From Lepidostoma basale (Eukaryota; Arthropoda; Insecta; Trichoptera; Lepidostomatidae): a stretch of 64,000 nucleotides of DNA. The DNA is taken from positions 1 to 64,000 of the forward strand of contig JAHDVF020001324.1 in assembly GCA_022606425.2 (NCBI GenBank), in the 5' to 3' direction. This document shows positions 29,741 to 41,811 of the stretch, one piece after another. Both the position numbers and the translations under genes were made by a program. The notes beneath the pieces are model-generated. The model was given only the letters and a program-made list of their open reading frames with translations. It had not been told where the DNA came from and did no database searches. Positions within the stretch are counted from its first letter, which is position 1. Every line of letters begins with the position of its first letter.

Positions 29741-30164
29741 TAAGAACCATTGTACGATTATGTGCATCTTAAAATAAGATTAAGTTAGATTGACTTCTAG
29801 TATCTTTCAGCTCCTGTTTTCTATATATTAAAAAAATTAAATAAACGTTTCGCGAGGAAGAAACTATGAATTAATATAACGAGACATTGAAAAATCCTGT
29901 ATCCAATTAGAGTTAATTAAGTTGACATGCCGCAACTATCGCCGAATGGATTGTACGGGCAGAGACGCCCACGTCATAGGTGGTCTGATTGTGCCATTCT
30001 TTTCTTGTCATTCATTTGTCTTTCTGTTTTCACATCCGACGTTCCTTTGTTCATCTCCGTTGTGTTTTTACCGCCAGTTCACCACACTGCCCATTGGATG
30101 CCCAAATGCTAAAGAATAATAGAGGAAAAAGTCAATAAACTTAATTAAAAACTAACTAAATACC
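29741..30164. other. Mostly unassigned; possible LINE scrap at 29930-30000
   Basis: 29930-29995 translates as NGLYGQRRPRHRWSDCA, reminiscent of the GRPRxRWSDD segment near LINE C-termini but too short to assign. The rest shows nothing. Confidence 0.3.
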
Positions 30165-30715
30165 GTGGCAGCATTATCATAACAGCGCTTGACACGGACA
30201 TTAAAATAAAAAGCAGAATTGAAGTTGCACGAGCAGCATTTAATAAAATGAGAAGATTATTTTGCAACGATAATCTTAACTTGAAACTCCGACAAAGAAT
30301 GGTAAAATGGTATATATGGCATGTTCTACTATATGGCTTCAAAACCTGGACTCTGAAAGTGAATGTAATGAACCGGTTGGAAGCGTTCGAGATGTGGATA
30401 TACCGCAGAATTTTCCGTTTACCGTGAACCGATAGGGTCAGTAATGCAGACGTACAACAGTGAGCCATGTGCTATATCATATTTGGGTCATGTGCTAAGG
30501 GGAGAAAAATACCACCTCCTTCGACTGACAATAATGGGTAAAGTGGAGGGACGTCGAGGATTTCGTAGAAGGCTCCTGGTTGCGGAACATCAAAGAGTGG
30601 ACAGGAATAACAAGAGTTCAGAACCTGTTCAAAGTGGCGCAGGATAGAGATGCCTTTACTGCAGTGATCGCCAACGCTGGGGGGACCTAACACGGCACCG
30701 AAAGAAGAGAAAAAA
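30165..30715 (+). mobile_element. LINE-F C-terminal region
   Basis: Frame 1: IKSRIEVARAAFNKMRRLFC, NLNLKLRQRMVKWYIWHVLL, YGFKTWTLKV, LEAFEMWIYRRIFRLP-stop. It then continues as SYLGHVLRGEKYHLLRLTIM and GKVEGRRGFRRR, with frameshifts to GGGGGGACCTAACACGGCACC. It is a thumb plus C-terminal tract of an RTE-like LINE with frame breaks. Shorter relatives are at 218-462 and 43936-44150. Confidence 0.75.
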
Positions 30716-30975
30716 CTAACTAATCATCACGTCGTCTCTCCGATATAGTAAGCGGAAATAATGGACCGCCACACCGTTCTTTCCTGATATATTTCTCTTT
30801 TAACATTCATACATCGTGTCATGTACGCACGTCGATTTTTCTGACTTCTAGGCCTATGTCCAGCAGTGGACGACAACGGCTGTCTAAGTAAGTAAATAAA
30901 ATAAAAAATAGTTTGGCCGTCCATTCTTTCTGCGTACCCCTTCGGTAGAGGGCATCATGGTAAGTTAGTTATTTT
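30716..30975. mobile_element. Two opposed LINE-A 3' ends
   Basis: 30716-30850 is minus (ACTAATCATCACGTCGTCTC on plus, then the CMNVEE region). 30903-30975 is plus (GCCGTCCATTCTTTCTGCG to ATCATGGTAAGTTAG). Between them is GGCCTATGTCCAGCAGTGGA, a phrase common in insect LINE and SINE 3' regions. Confidence 0.6.
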
Positions 30976-31735
30976 TCTTTTATGGCATTTCACCACATAT
31001 TTTCTCATCATTGACAATAAATATATATTTTTTCTCTTATTTTCCGCCGTTTTGTCATTTCATTAACGCGAAAAGCGAACAATGCGCCGAGGCGAGATTA
31101 ATTGGCGGGAGTTTTGAAAAATATTGTTCCGTCCGAGCAAATAAATCAAAGACAATTTGTTCGGCCCACAGCTCATTGTGATTTAATTTTGCAAAGACAA
31201 AAAACAAACACCCGTATGATTTATTGTTTGGGTAAATATTTGAAAAGAGAACACAATGCTATTTTTTAACGTTTGTATTAGCACTTTTGTGTCCGCCTCT
31301 CGAACATGCCGATGTTTGTCAATAAGTACACTTCAAATTTTTGAATTTGAAGAATTCACATTTGAAAATAATTCTAGATTCTGAAACGTATTTTATAAAC
31401 AACTCGTTAATACAATTTCATATTGTATACTTTGATTCCATTGTTTATTTTAAAATTATAATAACAGTGATTGCTATTAATAATAAAAATAAAATATAAT
31501 GAAAGTTTTATTAATAGTTATATATTAAGTCTAATTTCACTTAGGTTTATGGCTTCGACCGAATTCAGCAGTTCGCTGCTATCTTCTAGACCAGACCATA
31601 TCGAAGTCAGTCAAACCTTTATTATACTATACAGAAAGTTTTTTTTTTTTTTTAAAGTCTAATACCAAAGATTTCAATCAATGCTATTAGAATTTACTTT
31701 ACAATCTTCAATATGAGCAGAAAATAGCTCATTAT
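30976..31735. other. Unassigned, one degraded hairpin at 31550-31610
   Basis: On minus, 31607-31550 reads CTAGAAGATAGCAGCGAACTGCTGAA, a hairpin (AGCAG/CUGCU) after a GAAGAU word, like 11205-11250. It may be another worn family of the hammerhead-like type. The rest is unique and AT-rich. Confidence 0.35.
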
Positions 31736-31751
31736 TATGAAGAAGGAATCT

Positions 31752-31821
31752 GGTCGTGTCCAGGCTCGAACCCAGGTCCCCTGGATCAGAAGTCAAGCGT
31801 TCTATCCCCTAGACCACCACC
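31752..31821 (-). tRNA. tRNA-like sequence, Arg(TCT)-like anticodon, degenerate
   Basis: About 70 nt on minus. Acceptor GGTGGTG (31821-31815) against CACGACC (31758-31752) pairs at 6 of 7 positions. The anticodon-loop-like CTTCTGA (31792-31786) would give TCT, and box B is GGTTCGAGCC. The T stem has one mismatch and the D arm is poor. CTAGGGGATAGAA recurs at 54238-54282, so this is more likely a tRNA-derived repeat or pseudogene than a working tRNA. Confidence 0.4.
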
Positions 31822-31982
31822 CGTTTTAAATTTTTTTTTTATTATATTCATATTTACAATGAACTTCTACCACGAAATTTCAAATAAATACATTAATATA
31901 CTTCTATTAATATTTATATTATAAATAAAACAAAATTATTTTCAAAGACGATAAGTAAAAAAAGTAATAAGAATAGGAACTG

Positions 31983-32052
31983 GTAGTGAGTAGTCTAGGG
32001 GACATAATGCTTGGCTCCTAATCTAGCCTGTTCATGATCCGATGCCTTCAAC
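31983..32052 (+). repeat. tRNA-like scrap
   Basis: GTAGTCTAGGGGACATAATG, CTTGGCTCCTAATCTAGC and GTTCATGATCC resemble box A, an anticodon arm and box B in order. It is weaker than 31752-31821. Confidence 0.3.
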
Positions 32053-32775
32053 CTTATACATAAAGTTTCAATTAAAAATGTTCACTGAATCTTTAGGAAC
32101 TTCTAAATTAACTGTTTAATAAAAATATTTTCCATATGATGGTTTCCTTTACTATATTTATGAATTTATATATTTTCTTTTTAAATATTTTATGCACATT
32201 TTTCAACAAGAAATCCAAAGTCGGTTTTATAATGAAATCGTACTTACGAGGTTTATTTTTTTTATGTATCTCCTATTTTATATCTAGGGGATGTGGTTAA
32301 AAACTAAACGAGACGCGATTCTTTATTCATAATAATGTACTATTGTCTGCTTACTCTTAAGATTCTCTGATAAATTCTAATTCCTTGTCGTCGGACGTCG
32401 AGTATTTTTATATTAGAAAAAATATAAAAAATTTAATAAAAATCTTTATTTTAGGAATGAGAACATTTGTCTTAAATTGGACAAGGTTTATTGATTGCTT
32501 GTGTACATCTTGCACACATTATTAGCAAGTGTAAAGGACGTGTTTAATTCTTGTCGTGAACTTTTGCAAACAAGCATTCAGCGACAACCCACGAACAGAC
32601 ACGTGTAAGCTAAACATGGAATATTCTAACACTTCATCATTTTGAAAATAGTTTGTGAGTGTAAACTTTTAAGCAACATTTAAATAATTGATTTGACAAA
32701 AACAGTGCATAAAAAACTTAAATGCGTATCGATTGGTATTTGATGAACTATTAAAATACGTAATAAGTTAAAGCA
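32053..32775. other. Unassigned
   Basis: AT-rich. No recognised repeat or coding signal. Confidence 0.3.
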
Positions 32776-33060
32776 TTGGTCAATTATATTTCTACTGCAT
32801 TTATTCTACTTTCATCCTTCATTTCCCAGTTCTATGCTTTGCTTCCAGACATAAGGGTCGGTACAAGAACACCATTGCGCACTGCCATTTTAGCTTTTTT
32901 AGTTAGGTTTTTGTTTGCGATGACAACTTTAAGTGCTCCATTCACTTTGTTGCCTGCCCTAACCCTTCTTTCAATATCCCTCTCCATCTTTTGTAAACAT
33001 ACTACCTAAATACACGAACTCATCTACTTGCTCCAAATTTTCACCAATAAGTGAATATTG
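32776..33060 (-). mobile_element. LINE-A internal fragment without a 3' end
   Basis: Minus reads from the EQVDEFVYLGS region (about 33040-33005) through IANKNL and TLMSGSKAxNW to ESRINAVEI at 32790. Both the tail and the RT core are absent. This is unusual for target-primed insertion and suggests later deletion. Confidence 0.7.
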
Positions 33061-33360
33061 CGTTTCATTTCGTTCAATGGTCTCATGTACCGGGTGCAAC
33101 ATTTCTTTCCCATCTTATTTCACAAATACTGGCTCAACTTGAAAGAAAATGCAAAAATACCAAGTAAACTTAAAACACAAAAAATATGTTGCCAGCAAAA
33201 AAATATTAAATGAAAAGATAAATTGTGTATTTATATAATCTTAATATAGAATATTGTCTTCAATAACTTCCATAAAAAATATTTAAAACTAAGGCATTAA
33301 CACTGTGGAATTCCATAGTAATACACTTAGGAAAGTGAAAACAACTTTGGTATTATTAAA
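33061..33360. other. Unassigned
   Basis: AT-rich. Nothing was recognised. Confidence 0.3.
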
Positions 33361-33525
33361 TAATAATTAAATAAAATGGTGATTTTTAACTACTTCCACT
33401 TTTGTCTTTATTTCGACAGCGACCGGTTTCGCCAGGCTCAAAAGTGAAAGTAGTAAAAAAACATCGTTTTATTTGATTATTATTTAAAATGAACTTCTAT
33501 CAAGAGATTTTCTTTGGTATTATTC
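33361..33525. repeat. Family E foldback, short
   Basis: Left ATTAAATAAAATGGTG with TACTTCCACTTTTGTC and GCGACCGGTTTCGCCAGGCTC; right AAAAGTGAAAGTAGTA and ATCGTTTTATTTGATTATTA. The right arm has lost the motif. Confidence 0.6.
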
Positions 33526-33600
33526 ACAAAATATTAAATAAAATGACATGTTTCGGAGGATACCTCCATCTTCAGGTGTAAATAATAATAATAATAATAA
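33526..33600 (-). repeat. Family D repeat with hammerhead-like motif
   Basis: Minus: CUGAAGA (33575-33569), extra U (33568), perfect stem GGAGG/CCUCC (33567-33563, 33559-33555) around a 3-nt loop, GAAAC (33554-33550), AUG, UC ending at 33545. The same motif, more worn, is at about 54325-54360 on plus. Stem I is not convincing here. Confidence 0.55.
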
Positions 33601-35655
33601 TATATGCTAGCTTTTAAAGCGCCGTTTTTGTGATGTAATCACCTCAAGGGCGCAAATATATAATAATAACTAAACAAAGAAAGACCAATATAAAAATGCA
33701 TTTAAAATTCGATTCAATGATTTAAAATTTGAATAAAAATTATTTAAACGTAATGTTTGTACAGTTATGGACATATTTACGTTTTATCTTAATATTTAAT
33801 ATTTATTTTTTATGTTCAAACTTGTTTAAAATGGATTGTTTCGTCCATAATTTAATTATATTATATATTTGTTATTTTATATTTTTATGTGTACCTACCT
33901 ATTTTTTTTGCCTTACATTAAACATTAGAGAATCAACTCTCTTGCAAGGTAAAACATGTCACTCTCATAAAATGTAGTAAAGTTTACAGAAAACTGACAA
34001 TTTCGTCAATAATGTATAATGTGATTTGATATCAAAAATATCTTAATTTTTATAATGATATTTGTAAAAGCTTTTATGAAAAATCTCTCTTAACCAGTTG
34101 CTAACAAATAAACATAATCAATAGGTTTAAATTTGATATAAACCAGGTATAGCCTGAGTATATAGCATTTAAAAAAATAAGTAAAAAATTACCGGGTTTC
34201 ATTCTTTTCTGGGAAGAGCGCCGTTTAACTGATGACGCTATTTTCTGGAATCCTTGCTGTAAAAATAAATATATATATTATTACATATTTTTTTCGGAAT
34301 TTTTATTGATAATGAATATCCGCTATTTTATATGAGCTGTTTTCGTGATGTTATCACTTTAAGAAATATTTCAAATAAATAATGAATGATTCGTCTGATT
34401 TTTGTCAGTTCACAAAAAAAACATTTGATAATTTGATAATAAGCTTTGATTTTGGTAAAAAATGCTGAAAAATTACGGTTTTCAACATTGACTTGAAATC
34501 GTTAAAAATGCAGTTTAAATATAGATATACAATAATACGTTATTTTATAAGAAACATCCCTTTTCCAATTCACAATACGTCACTTTTCTTTGTTCGAAAT
34601 TTAAATTGATACCGGAAATGCGTCGCGGCGATTTTTCACGACGCCGACGCAAGGAATGCAAAGGCGTCGAAAAGTGGACTCTAAAAAATGTCCATTCAGG
34701 CGGATGTGCAAGAAACAACACACGCAGCAGTCCCGTTGGATTCATTCATACTAGGGTGTCTATTCTTGGATATCGCTCGCATAATAAAACAATAGGAATA
34801 ATGTGGTTATGAACGTACGTACTTATCTTCTTATGCGAAATGTTTAATAACGCGTGGTTTATTGCGCACGGGCGAAATTAGACGCGGGATTTAGTAAGTT
34901 AATAATTAGTGAGCTGCGTTTTATGTCTCAATAGTAATATTATAATAGTCGCAGAATACTACTAACATTATTTATAAAAATTAATATGCATACTTACAAG
35001 ACAGATTATGTCAGAAGAGTAAATTTATTAAAATTAATTTTAAAAAAAATGCAGATATCGATTTGCCAAAAATCTTCAAACTAACCACCCAATTCGTTGT
35101 TGCTCTGAAGATGCAGGCAGAATGGTCTTTTTAAATATGAATCGAAAAAGATATTACCCAATTTAATAATGCTATATTAAGACGAAAGATGACAATTCAA
35201 ATCTCTTGGAAACCATGTATTTGTAACTTGATAGGAAGCCATTACTTGGTTGTTTGACAAATTTAAGAAATAAATTAAAAACTTTCAAATAAAACACTTA
35301 ATTTGTGGCCTAAAAATGCTTAACGAAAATTCCCCGGATCTAAAATTAGATAAATTGAAAGCATTAGAAATTAAGAAAGCCTTTAACAATAATTTACCCG
35401 TAACTAATAATCAAACCAATCTTCCCATTGCCCCATTTTAACCATGTTCCTAAGTGTAAATAATTTAATACATACTTATGAAAATAAAAATAAATTAAAA
35501 AATTTAACTCCCCTGTCCGCCACTAGAATGTATTAGAAATTTTCCCTCATGATCATGACTCACCGTTCTAACATCCTATTTATCCTCGCGCACACTTTAT
35601 CCTATCCCTCTTTCTCTCCATTTTATATATCTTTCTTAACTTTTTTTTTCTGATT
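33601..35655. other. Unassigned, with a family B end at 33940-34015
   Basis: 33945-34005 has AACATGTCACTCTCATAAAA and GTTTACAGAAAACTGAC, the right part of family B. 34600-34760 is GC-richer (GCGTCGCGGCGATTTTTCAC) with overlapping ORFs on both strands that match nothing known. Otherwise AT-rich and unique. Confidence 0.35.
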
Positions 35656-35830
35656 CGAAGTTGAGTTTATTCTCTCACCCTGATGAAGCTCTTACGGGAG
35701 CGAAGTATTAACAAATAAAATGGTTTAGATACAAATATTAAAAGTGCATTATTATTTTAAATAAATTTAATACCTTACTGAGTTTGCAGCGCCAACCGGT
35801 TTCACACTGTTGCGAGTTTAATCAAGACTA
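35656..35830. repeat. Family F pieces with an intact CTGATGA core
   Basis: 35680-35706 on plus: CUGAUGA, extra A, stem GCUC/GAGC (35688-35691, 35698-35701) and GAAG. 35783-35815 has GCCAACCGGTTTCACACTG, a separate left-arm piece. Confidence 0.5.
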
Positions 35831-37990
35831 TACACAAACAGTTTGTATGACCCTGATTCACGGCTTAAATTATATAATTTAAGGGGAATTATTTATAGCA
35901 ACACTAAAGTTTTTGTGAATGAAGTATATTAATTGAACTTCTTTATTTCTCTCCAATACTGCGATACGATCCGCCGCGAAACGTTAATCGGTTCACATAC
36001 AAAAATCCCGAACGCCGTGTCAGTTCATTCACGCGCCAAGAAGAATGGCAGGATGTGGCCAACAAAAAGGAGGAGCAGCGAATCTCGGCACGAGAATGGT
36101 CCAGAATACGCAGCATCACTTTTAAACGCAGCCATTAATGAAGACAGAAAGAATGAGAGCCGAATTGACCCACTTTCAGTCGCTAGATTGTATTTTGATT
36201 TTGAATCAAGAGAAAAGGGTTGTATCTTTATATTTAAGAAAAATTATTTTTAAATTTCATTCGAGGAACTCACTTTGTGGTAAGACATTTTAATTTTATA
36301 AATATTACAAATGAAATAGTCACTTTGTGATCAACCACGAATTAAAATTATAATTGAAGCCTGAATTATAACTGAATATAAGTTCTTATATTGTCCTTAT
36401 TGGTATAAAGTTGATATCATTTATGACCAGCATTCCGTGTTTAAGTAATTTTAATGATTATTTAAATTAAAGCTGTGAAATTCCAAAATTCTGTGAAATT
36501 CCATAATGAGGTTTATTGAATGAAATAAAAATCTGTTTTATTTTTCAGTTTTGACTTTGTTTTTCTCAATACGTTTCGAAGATTTTACCACTTCGGCATC
36601 GGGAAATTTGTAATGCATCGAAACAAATTAGCTCAAGGAAAAAAAGGGTTTGAATAATAATTCATAATAGTGTTTTAATTCGTAACAATTTTTCTTTTAT
36701 AACTTATTTTTATACATTTTAAATATTATTTTACTTAGTTTATTCCGCTTTATTAATTTCAATCTGCAAAATCTGTTTAATTTTTTATTATTTTGATATG
36801 AAATAAATACAAATTTGCTTAAAATACTCGATTCAATTCAATATTTTACCATTTCAATCTATATTAAAATAATCATATTTTTTCTAAAACATTTTCTCTT
36901 CTAGTTATCTTGTCTAATTTTAATCTGGAAATACAATATTTTTAATTGATTTTGTATTATAATCATTCATCCCGTGACGTAGATTTTATTATAAATCTTT
37001 GAATCGTGTGGATAAAATAAGTTTGGATGTGTAAAAAAAATCTTCTTCTAATTGGATAAAAAATCTTCGTTATTTCTTTAATCAAGATAAAACTTTGGGT
37101 TATAGAAGTTTTTTTAGCAATACCTATTACAGGTATTAATTAGAGAGTTTTGCATTATATTAAAAAAAATATATTATAAAAATTAAATCAATGAACAGTT
37201 AAAAATGTTTTCATAGAGAAAATGCTTCCTTGAAGTTACACGATTTTTCCTCGGAGCCATGAGATTATAATGGACGATCCGAGATCCCAGCATCCGATGG
37301 AGGAGTGAGATGGACCGGAAACGCTTATTATTCGGAATGCTTGTTAAATAAAAGAACATCGTTATTCTGTCAGAAGAATAATATAACTCCCGAATATCTA
37401 ACACGTAACACAGTTATAAAAATCTCGTTTCCCACACAAAACGTTTAAAAATAAACGAGATAAAATCTGCAGCGAATTATAAATTACTTTGAATCTTGTC
37501 GTATATCTCAATGGATTTATTTTATTTGCGTTACATTATTTCCGTTGTTAGATAAATCAAATAACACGTTAATTGAATTAATTTTCTCCAGTTTCTAGTA
37601 TTTGTGCAATCATCTAAGAGATAAATCTTTGATGTGACACTCGTCATGTTAAAATTACACATCTGAGCTAAAGAAAATTAAAATTGCCATAGCTCACACA
37701 GCAGCATCTTAACACCTACGTATCAGGTACAAAATGATGCCATCTACAATAATGTAACTACTTTTTAAATAATGAAAATAAAATAAAAAATCGAAACAAT
37801 TTTTTACAAGCAAGTATATTTAGTTACAATTAAAAACTTCTAGATAATATGCGTTTTTATTCGTATTAAAATTTCATGTGTTAAAATCAATATTTCATTA
37901 TATAGTTTCCATATTAAATTCTTCAAGTTCGTAAGTAAAATTCTACAGGAAAAAAATTAAAAACATGTAGTTCATTTTCCACCACCCTGT
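35831..37990. other. Unassigned AT-rich stretch
   Basis: No LINE, SINE or foldback match was seen. The 106-codon ORF at 35933-36253 and the 73-codon ORF at 37183-37404 lack recognisable domains. 36575-36620 has GTTTCGAAGATTTTACCACTTCGG, possibly a worn foldback motif. This is the most unique-looking tract in the window. Confidence 0.35.
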
Positions 37991-37992
37991 GT

Positions 37993-38600
37993 ATCTCTTC
38001 TTCTTGATCTTCGTCCTTAGTCTATTCCCGTCCACTCCTGGACAAAGGTCTCCTCCATTCGCTTCCATGTCACCTGTCATGTGCAGACTGCATCCAGGTT
38101 ATTCCAACGAGTCTGTTTAGATCATCCTTCCACCGTGGTTGCGGTCGCCCTGCACTTCTCTTTGCCGTCCACGGTCTCCAAGTCAGCAGTCTTTTTGTTG
38201 ACTTTTCATCTGAGCTTCTGGCTACGTGACCTGCCCGTTGCCATTTTAGAGTCGCCACTCGGTGGATGATGTCAGTGACCTTTGTTTTTTCTCTCACCGT
38301 ATCGTTTCTGACTCCTTCTCTTAGGCTTATTCCTCACATGGCTCTTACCATGGCTCTTTGGATCACTCGTAGTTTCTCGGCACTTTGTTTGGACAATGTA
38401 ACAGTTTCAAGACGCAGGCTTCATAGATTTTTCGTTTCAGGTTGATCGGTATTTCCCGGTTTTTAAGGATGTAACTCATGTTTCCGAAAGCTGCCCAGCT
38501 TAGTATAATTCTTCTTTTTATCTCGGCGGTTTGTTATCTCGGCCCAATCGAATATTGTGTCCTAGGTATGTATATTCTTGGACATTTTCAATTCGTGTAT
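37993..38600 (-). mobile_element. LINE-R (RTE-like), degraded
   Basis: Minus frame 38297-38070: MREKTKVTDIIHRVATLKWQ, RAGHVARSSD, LTWRPWTAKRSAGRPQPRWK and DDLNRLVGITWMQSAHDR-stop. Upstream codons (SLREGVRNDTV, then EEYTYLGHN-like) continue to about 38580 with frame breaks. The 3' end is GTCCAGGAGTGGACGGGAAT and then an AAG/GAA tail at about 37997-38006. Confidence 0.8.
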
Positions 38601-40230
38601 CTCTAGATAATCAATTTCTCTAAAGTACTTCTAATTCATGTGAATATGAGCGTTGCGAAATATTTAGTTTTATAGGGTAAATAATTTTCCTATCCCGACT
38701 GATTCATCTGTAGTTATGTTGATAATGTAAGATAGTTTGGAACGAGATATTATATATATTGCAGAGAGTATGAAATATTTGATTTCAGAATTATCTCGCA
38801 TATCGAGATGACAGAACGTTCAAGACTAATGCTGATTCCAAAAGGAAAACTCAGATTGGCTTGTGGTCCATTTCGGAATCTCGCGATATTTAATAGGGAT
38901 GCTGCATAAACCATCATTTTGATAACATTTATTAAATTATAAAAAATGGGTATTTGTTAAATATTGTGAATCACAACAATGTTTTATTCCACTAATAAAG
39001 TTTGATAAAAAAAACGACAAATTTTATTTCTATACTATCAAGGGCATGGTTATAAAAAAAACGAACCGAATTTTATGAAAATTTTACCTTCATATAAATA
39101 TTTATAATAATATTTAAGAACATCGCGTTTTCTATTATATTCTAGCACGAGACGTACTTTTTAAGTGACATATGTTGCCTTTCAAAGAACTTCATCAAAT
39201 GTTCAATATTACCCTGGCAAGATGAAACTAGTTACTCCCATAATACATCATGATGTTAATTCCTAATATATTAATGGGTGTTTTTCAAATAAAATGTTTA
39301 CTCGAAAATTACATGTCCTATGACTTTCGAGGTAATTCTGCAGGCTATTGATTTTAAAACTGTTTTTTTTATATCTCAAAACAACAGAATAACTCACAAA
39401 TTGATTATTCACATATCCAAAAGTACTTATATCTGTTTATTTTGCTTAATTATTGGGAATATACGATAGAAAAGTGGTGATTTTTCTAGTGTCCCACGCT
39501 CCTTTTGCACTTTATAAACGAAAAATATTCATTGATAAGCTACTTCTTGTCCAAGAGTTTTATGTTATTTGGAAGGATTATATGATTCAATAATATTCCT
39601 AGATAACAGCGTATTAGAGTTCAAAATAATATAAAATACTGTTTTTATTTAGTCACTCAAAACGACGTTGGTGGAAAATTCCGTATACGCTACGTCGATA
39701 TACTGATTTAAACGAAAAATTTACTATAAACTAAGTACGAGTATATATTTGATTGATGGCAACATTTTATAGCTCGTCAACGGTCGCCATGTTCGTAAAT
39801 TGACACCAGTCGCATTATGTTATGTGAAATAGTGGTCGGGCGTCACGACGTGCTGTTTTTATTTTCCACTACGAACGTGATTCTATAATGTAAGTATTGA
39901 TTGTTTGACTTACAGCTTTTCATGGGTAAAAATGACCGACATCTAGAATCTGAATTCAATGTAATATTTAGTAAAATCATATTCATAAACCTGCATTTTG
40001 GAGTTTGTTTCAATACTGGCATCATACGTCACATCCACTACGCGACGTGATGTATTAGTGGAACGCCAAATGTGACGTAGTGGAATTATTACGCAACGAG
40101 CAAACTTTTTGAAAAACACCCTAATACTTTTTATGGTACTTCAAAGACAATAAGAAAAAGCCGGCTTGAATTAAACACACTTTTTAAAGATAAGTTTAAA
40201 GCATTAAAGTAGTGTTTCTTTTTTATACAC
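38601..40230. other. Unassigned
   Basis: AT-rich. 39835-40110 contains several CGTCACGACGTG and ACGTAGTGGA-like words (GTCACATCCACTACGCGACG and nearby), a loose local repetition of unknown meaning. No coding signal. Confidence 0.3.
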
Positions 40231-40234
40231 TTTG

Positions 40235-40440
40235 TATACAGCACTCACATTTATTAAAATAGTATATAAACTGTTAAATCAAAAAACTTTTCTTTATTTA
40301 TCACAGTTGTATTTTTATTTTTTGCGTCAGCTGTTTCGTCAACCTATGTTGACAACATCATGTGTTACAATAATATATCAACTTTGGCCAAAACAATGGA
40401 CTATTTTATTAAAATAGTGTTAATATATCATGTAAGACAA
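40235..40440 (-). repeat. Family A, single arm
   Basis: TTTATCACAGTTGTATTTTT, TTGCGTCAGCTGTTTCGTCA and CCTATGTTGACAACATCATG, then the GGCCAAAACAATGGAC signature. CTGATGA is degraded to CATGATG on minus. Confidence 0.65.
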
Positions 40441-40730
40441 TTATTTTTAAATTAAGACACTTTAAGATTTGTTATGTTCGCCTTATTCCCTATTTATTCT
40501 CCAATAATTTTTTTTTATCGAGATTATATAGAGTGTCTAAAATGCGTAAAATTTGGAGGTATTAAAACCATGTAATTGGTAAATGATATATGAATATAAT
40601 AAATATCAAAAATAAATAATTTTCTAGATAATAGACGTTTTAATTTATATTCAATACATCCCAATAATAATTACCTCTACCAAAACTCCACCCCCCCCCT
40701 AACAATTTTGACGTACTTTATTATTACTAT

Positions 40731-40782
40731 ATTTATGCACTGATAAAGGACGTCTACGTTCCGAAACATGTTTGTAATAAAA
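40731..40782 (+). ncRNA. Hammerhead-like motif, unpaired singleton
   Basis: CUGAUAA (40740-40746), extra A (40747), imperfect stem II (40748-40762), GAA, palindrome ACAUGU and U at the H17 position (40772). Stem I: UGCA with UGUA directly, then past one bulged A UUUA with UAAA, about 8 pairs. G8 is changed to A, which would be expected to impair catalysis. The stem I bulge resembles that of 9038-9094. Confidence 0.4.
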
Positions 40783-41229
40783 CTTCCATTTTTTTTTCAA
40801 ATATTATCATCGCAATCAAAATTGCTCTCTGTACTGCCCAGCTTCCAGCCGACCGGATGTTGGGACTTGGAACTGCAAAATAAACAAACGGAGCATCTTG
40901 GTCCGGACCCGAGATTATTATTTGCTCCCCCCAAACCTCATCTCTTCGAGTCTCCATTCATGAGCGCGGAACTAAAATTACCCCAGAATGCGGCCGCAGA
41001 GGAAGAAAGTTCTATCATAAGTGGAACTACCTCTCTCCCTTATACAAATGAATGGTGAACAGATCCACTAATCAATTTTATAATATTCTATTAAAAATAT
41101 TTATTAACTTATATCTCTCTTTTGATCCATATTGTGCCAGTTTCAATGGTCCCCTTCGTAGGCACAAGAACTGCAATGTGCAATGTCATTTATTCTATAA
41201 TACTTCTAATATCAAATAATATAATTAAT
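40783..41229. other. Unassigned, GC-richer block with a 96-codon ORF
   Basis: 40768-41058 is open on plus (SVLPSFQPTGCWDLELQN and following), proline- and leucine-rich, with no domain recognised. The minus strand is open over part of it too. It may be an unrecognised exon or unique intergenic DNA. Confidence 0.3.
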
Positions 41230-41362
41230 CACCCATCACACCGCGTCTCCCGCGGGGCGAAAAGAGAAGGATGGAGTGCCGCATCAGTAAAAGTGTGACA
41301 GTCCATTCTTTCTGCCTACCCTTTCGGGGAGACGGCGTGATGGTTAGTTAGTTAGTTAGTTA
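41230..41362 (+). mobile_element. S2 element, 5'-truncated
   Basis: CACCCATCACACCGCGTCTC, AAGGATGGAGTGCCGCATCA, then the LINE-A-shared end CATTCTTTCTGCC...GGCGTGATGG with four GTTA units. It is the shortest of the three S2 copies. No clear TSD. Confidence 0.75.
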
Positions 41363-41641
41363 TAATAATAACAATACCATATTAATAATAAATTAACTTA
41401 TTGATTGTTGTGGTATTTATTTTGTAATACTCCATAATAAAATATGTTATTGTGAAAACTTAAATGTTTTATTAGTTGTAGATAGATTTTTTATTTACAT
41501 ATTCTACGAGTATAAAAAATATATATGAATACTTGTTACATCTTTGATTCGCCTTGCGAGGGCATTCTCAAATTCATTATAAATATAAAACGAGTATTTA
41601 CATAAGTATTTTAATATTGTATATATAATAAAATCTCTTTA
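41363..41641. other. Mostly unassigned; family H scrap at 41545-41580
   Basis: GATTCGCCTTGCGAGGGCATTCTCAAATTC matches the left arm of family H (55750). The rest is AT-rich. Confidence 0.4.
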
Positions 41642-41808
41642 AAATCGAAAAACAATTGCGTTTACAAAATCACCAACCGATGTTGGCATCATCAGGTGCA
41701 CGAAAAATAAAAAAAAAATAAAAATTGTGATACTAAACAGCATTTAAATTTTAAAAGTTAATTTTGTTGAAGTATCAAAGTGTTTCGGCCAAAACAATGG
41801 ACTAAATA
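41642..41808 (-). repeat. Family A, truncated arm
   Basis: CACCAACCGATGTTGGCATC and ATCAGGTGCA (GCCAAC-type stem), then AAAATTGTGATACTAAACAG and TGTTTCGGCCAAAACAATGG. The GAAAC side is missing. Confidence 0.65.
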
Positions 41809-41811
41809 ATT

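Noticed and set aside
31752..31821. Functional tRNA-Arg gene
   Set aside because: Mismatches in the acceptor and T stems, a poor D arm, and a partial second copy elsewhere fit a repeat better.
35933..36253. 106-codon ORF as a protein-coding gene
   Set aside because: Composition is unremarkable for AT-rich intergenic DNA and no family is recognised.
40768..41058. 96-codon ORF as a host exon
   Set aside because: No recognisable domain, partly open on the other strand too, and no splice-site context I can defend.
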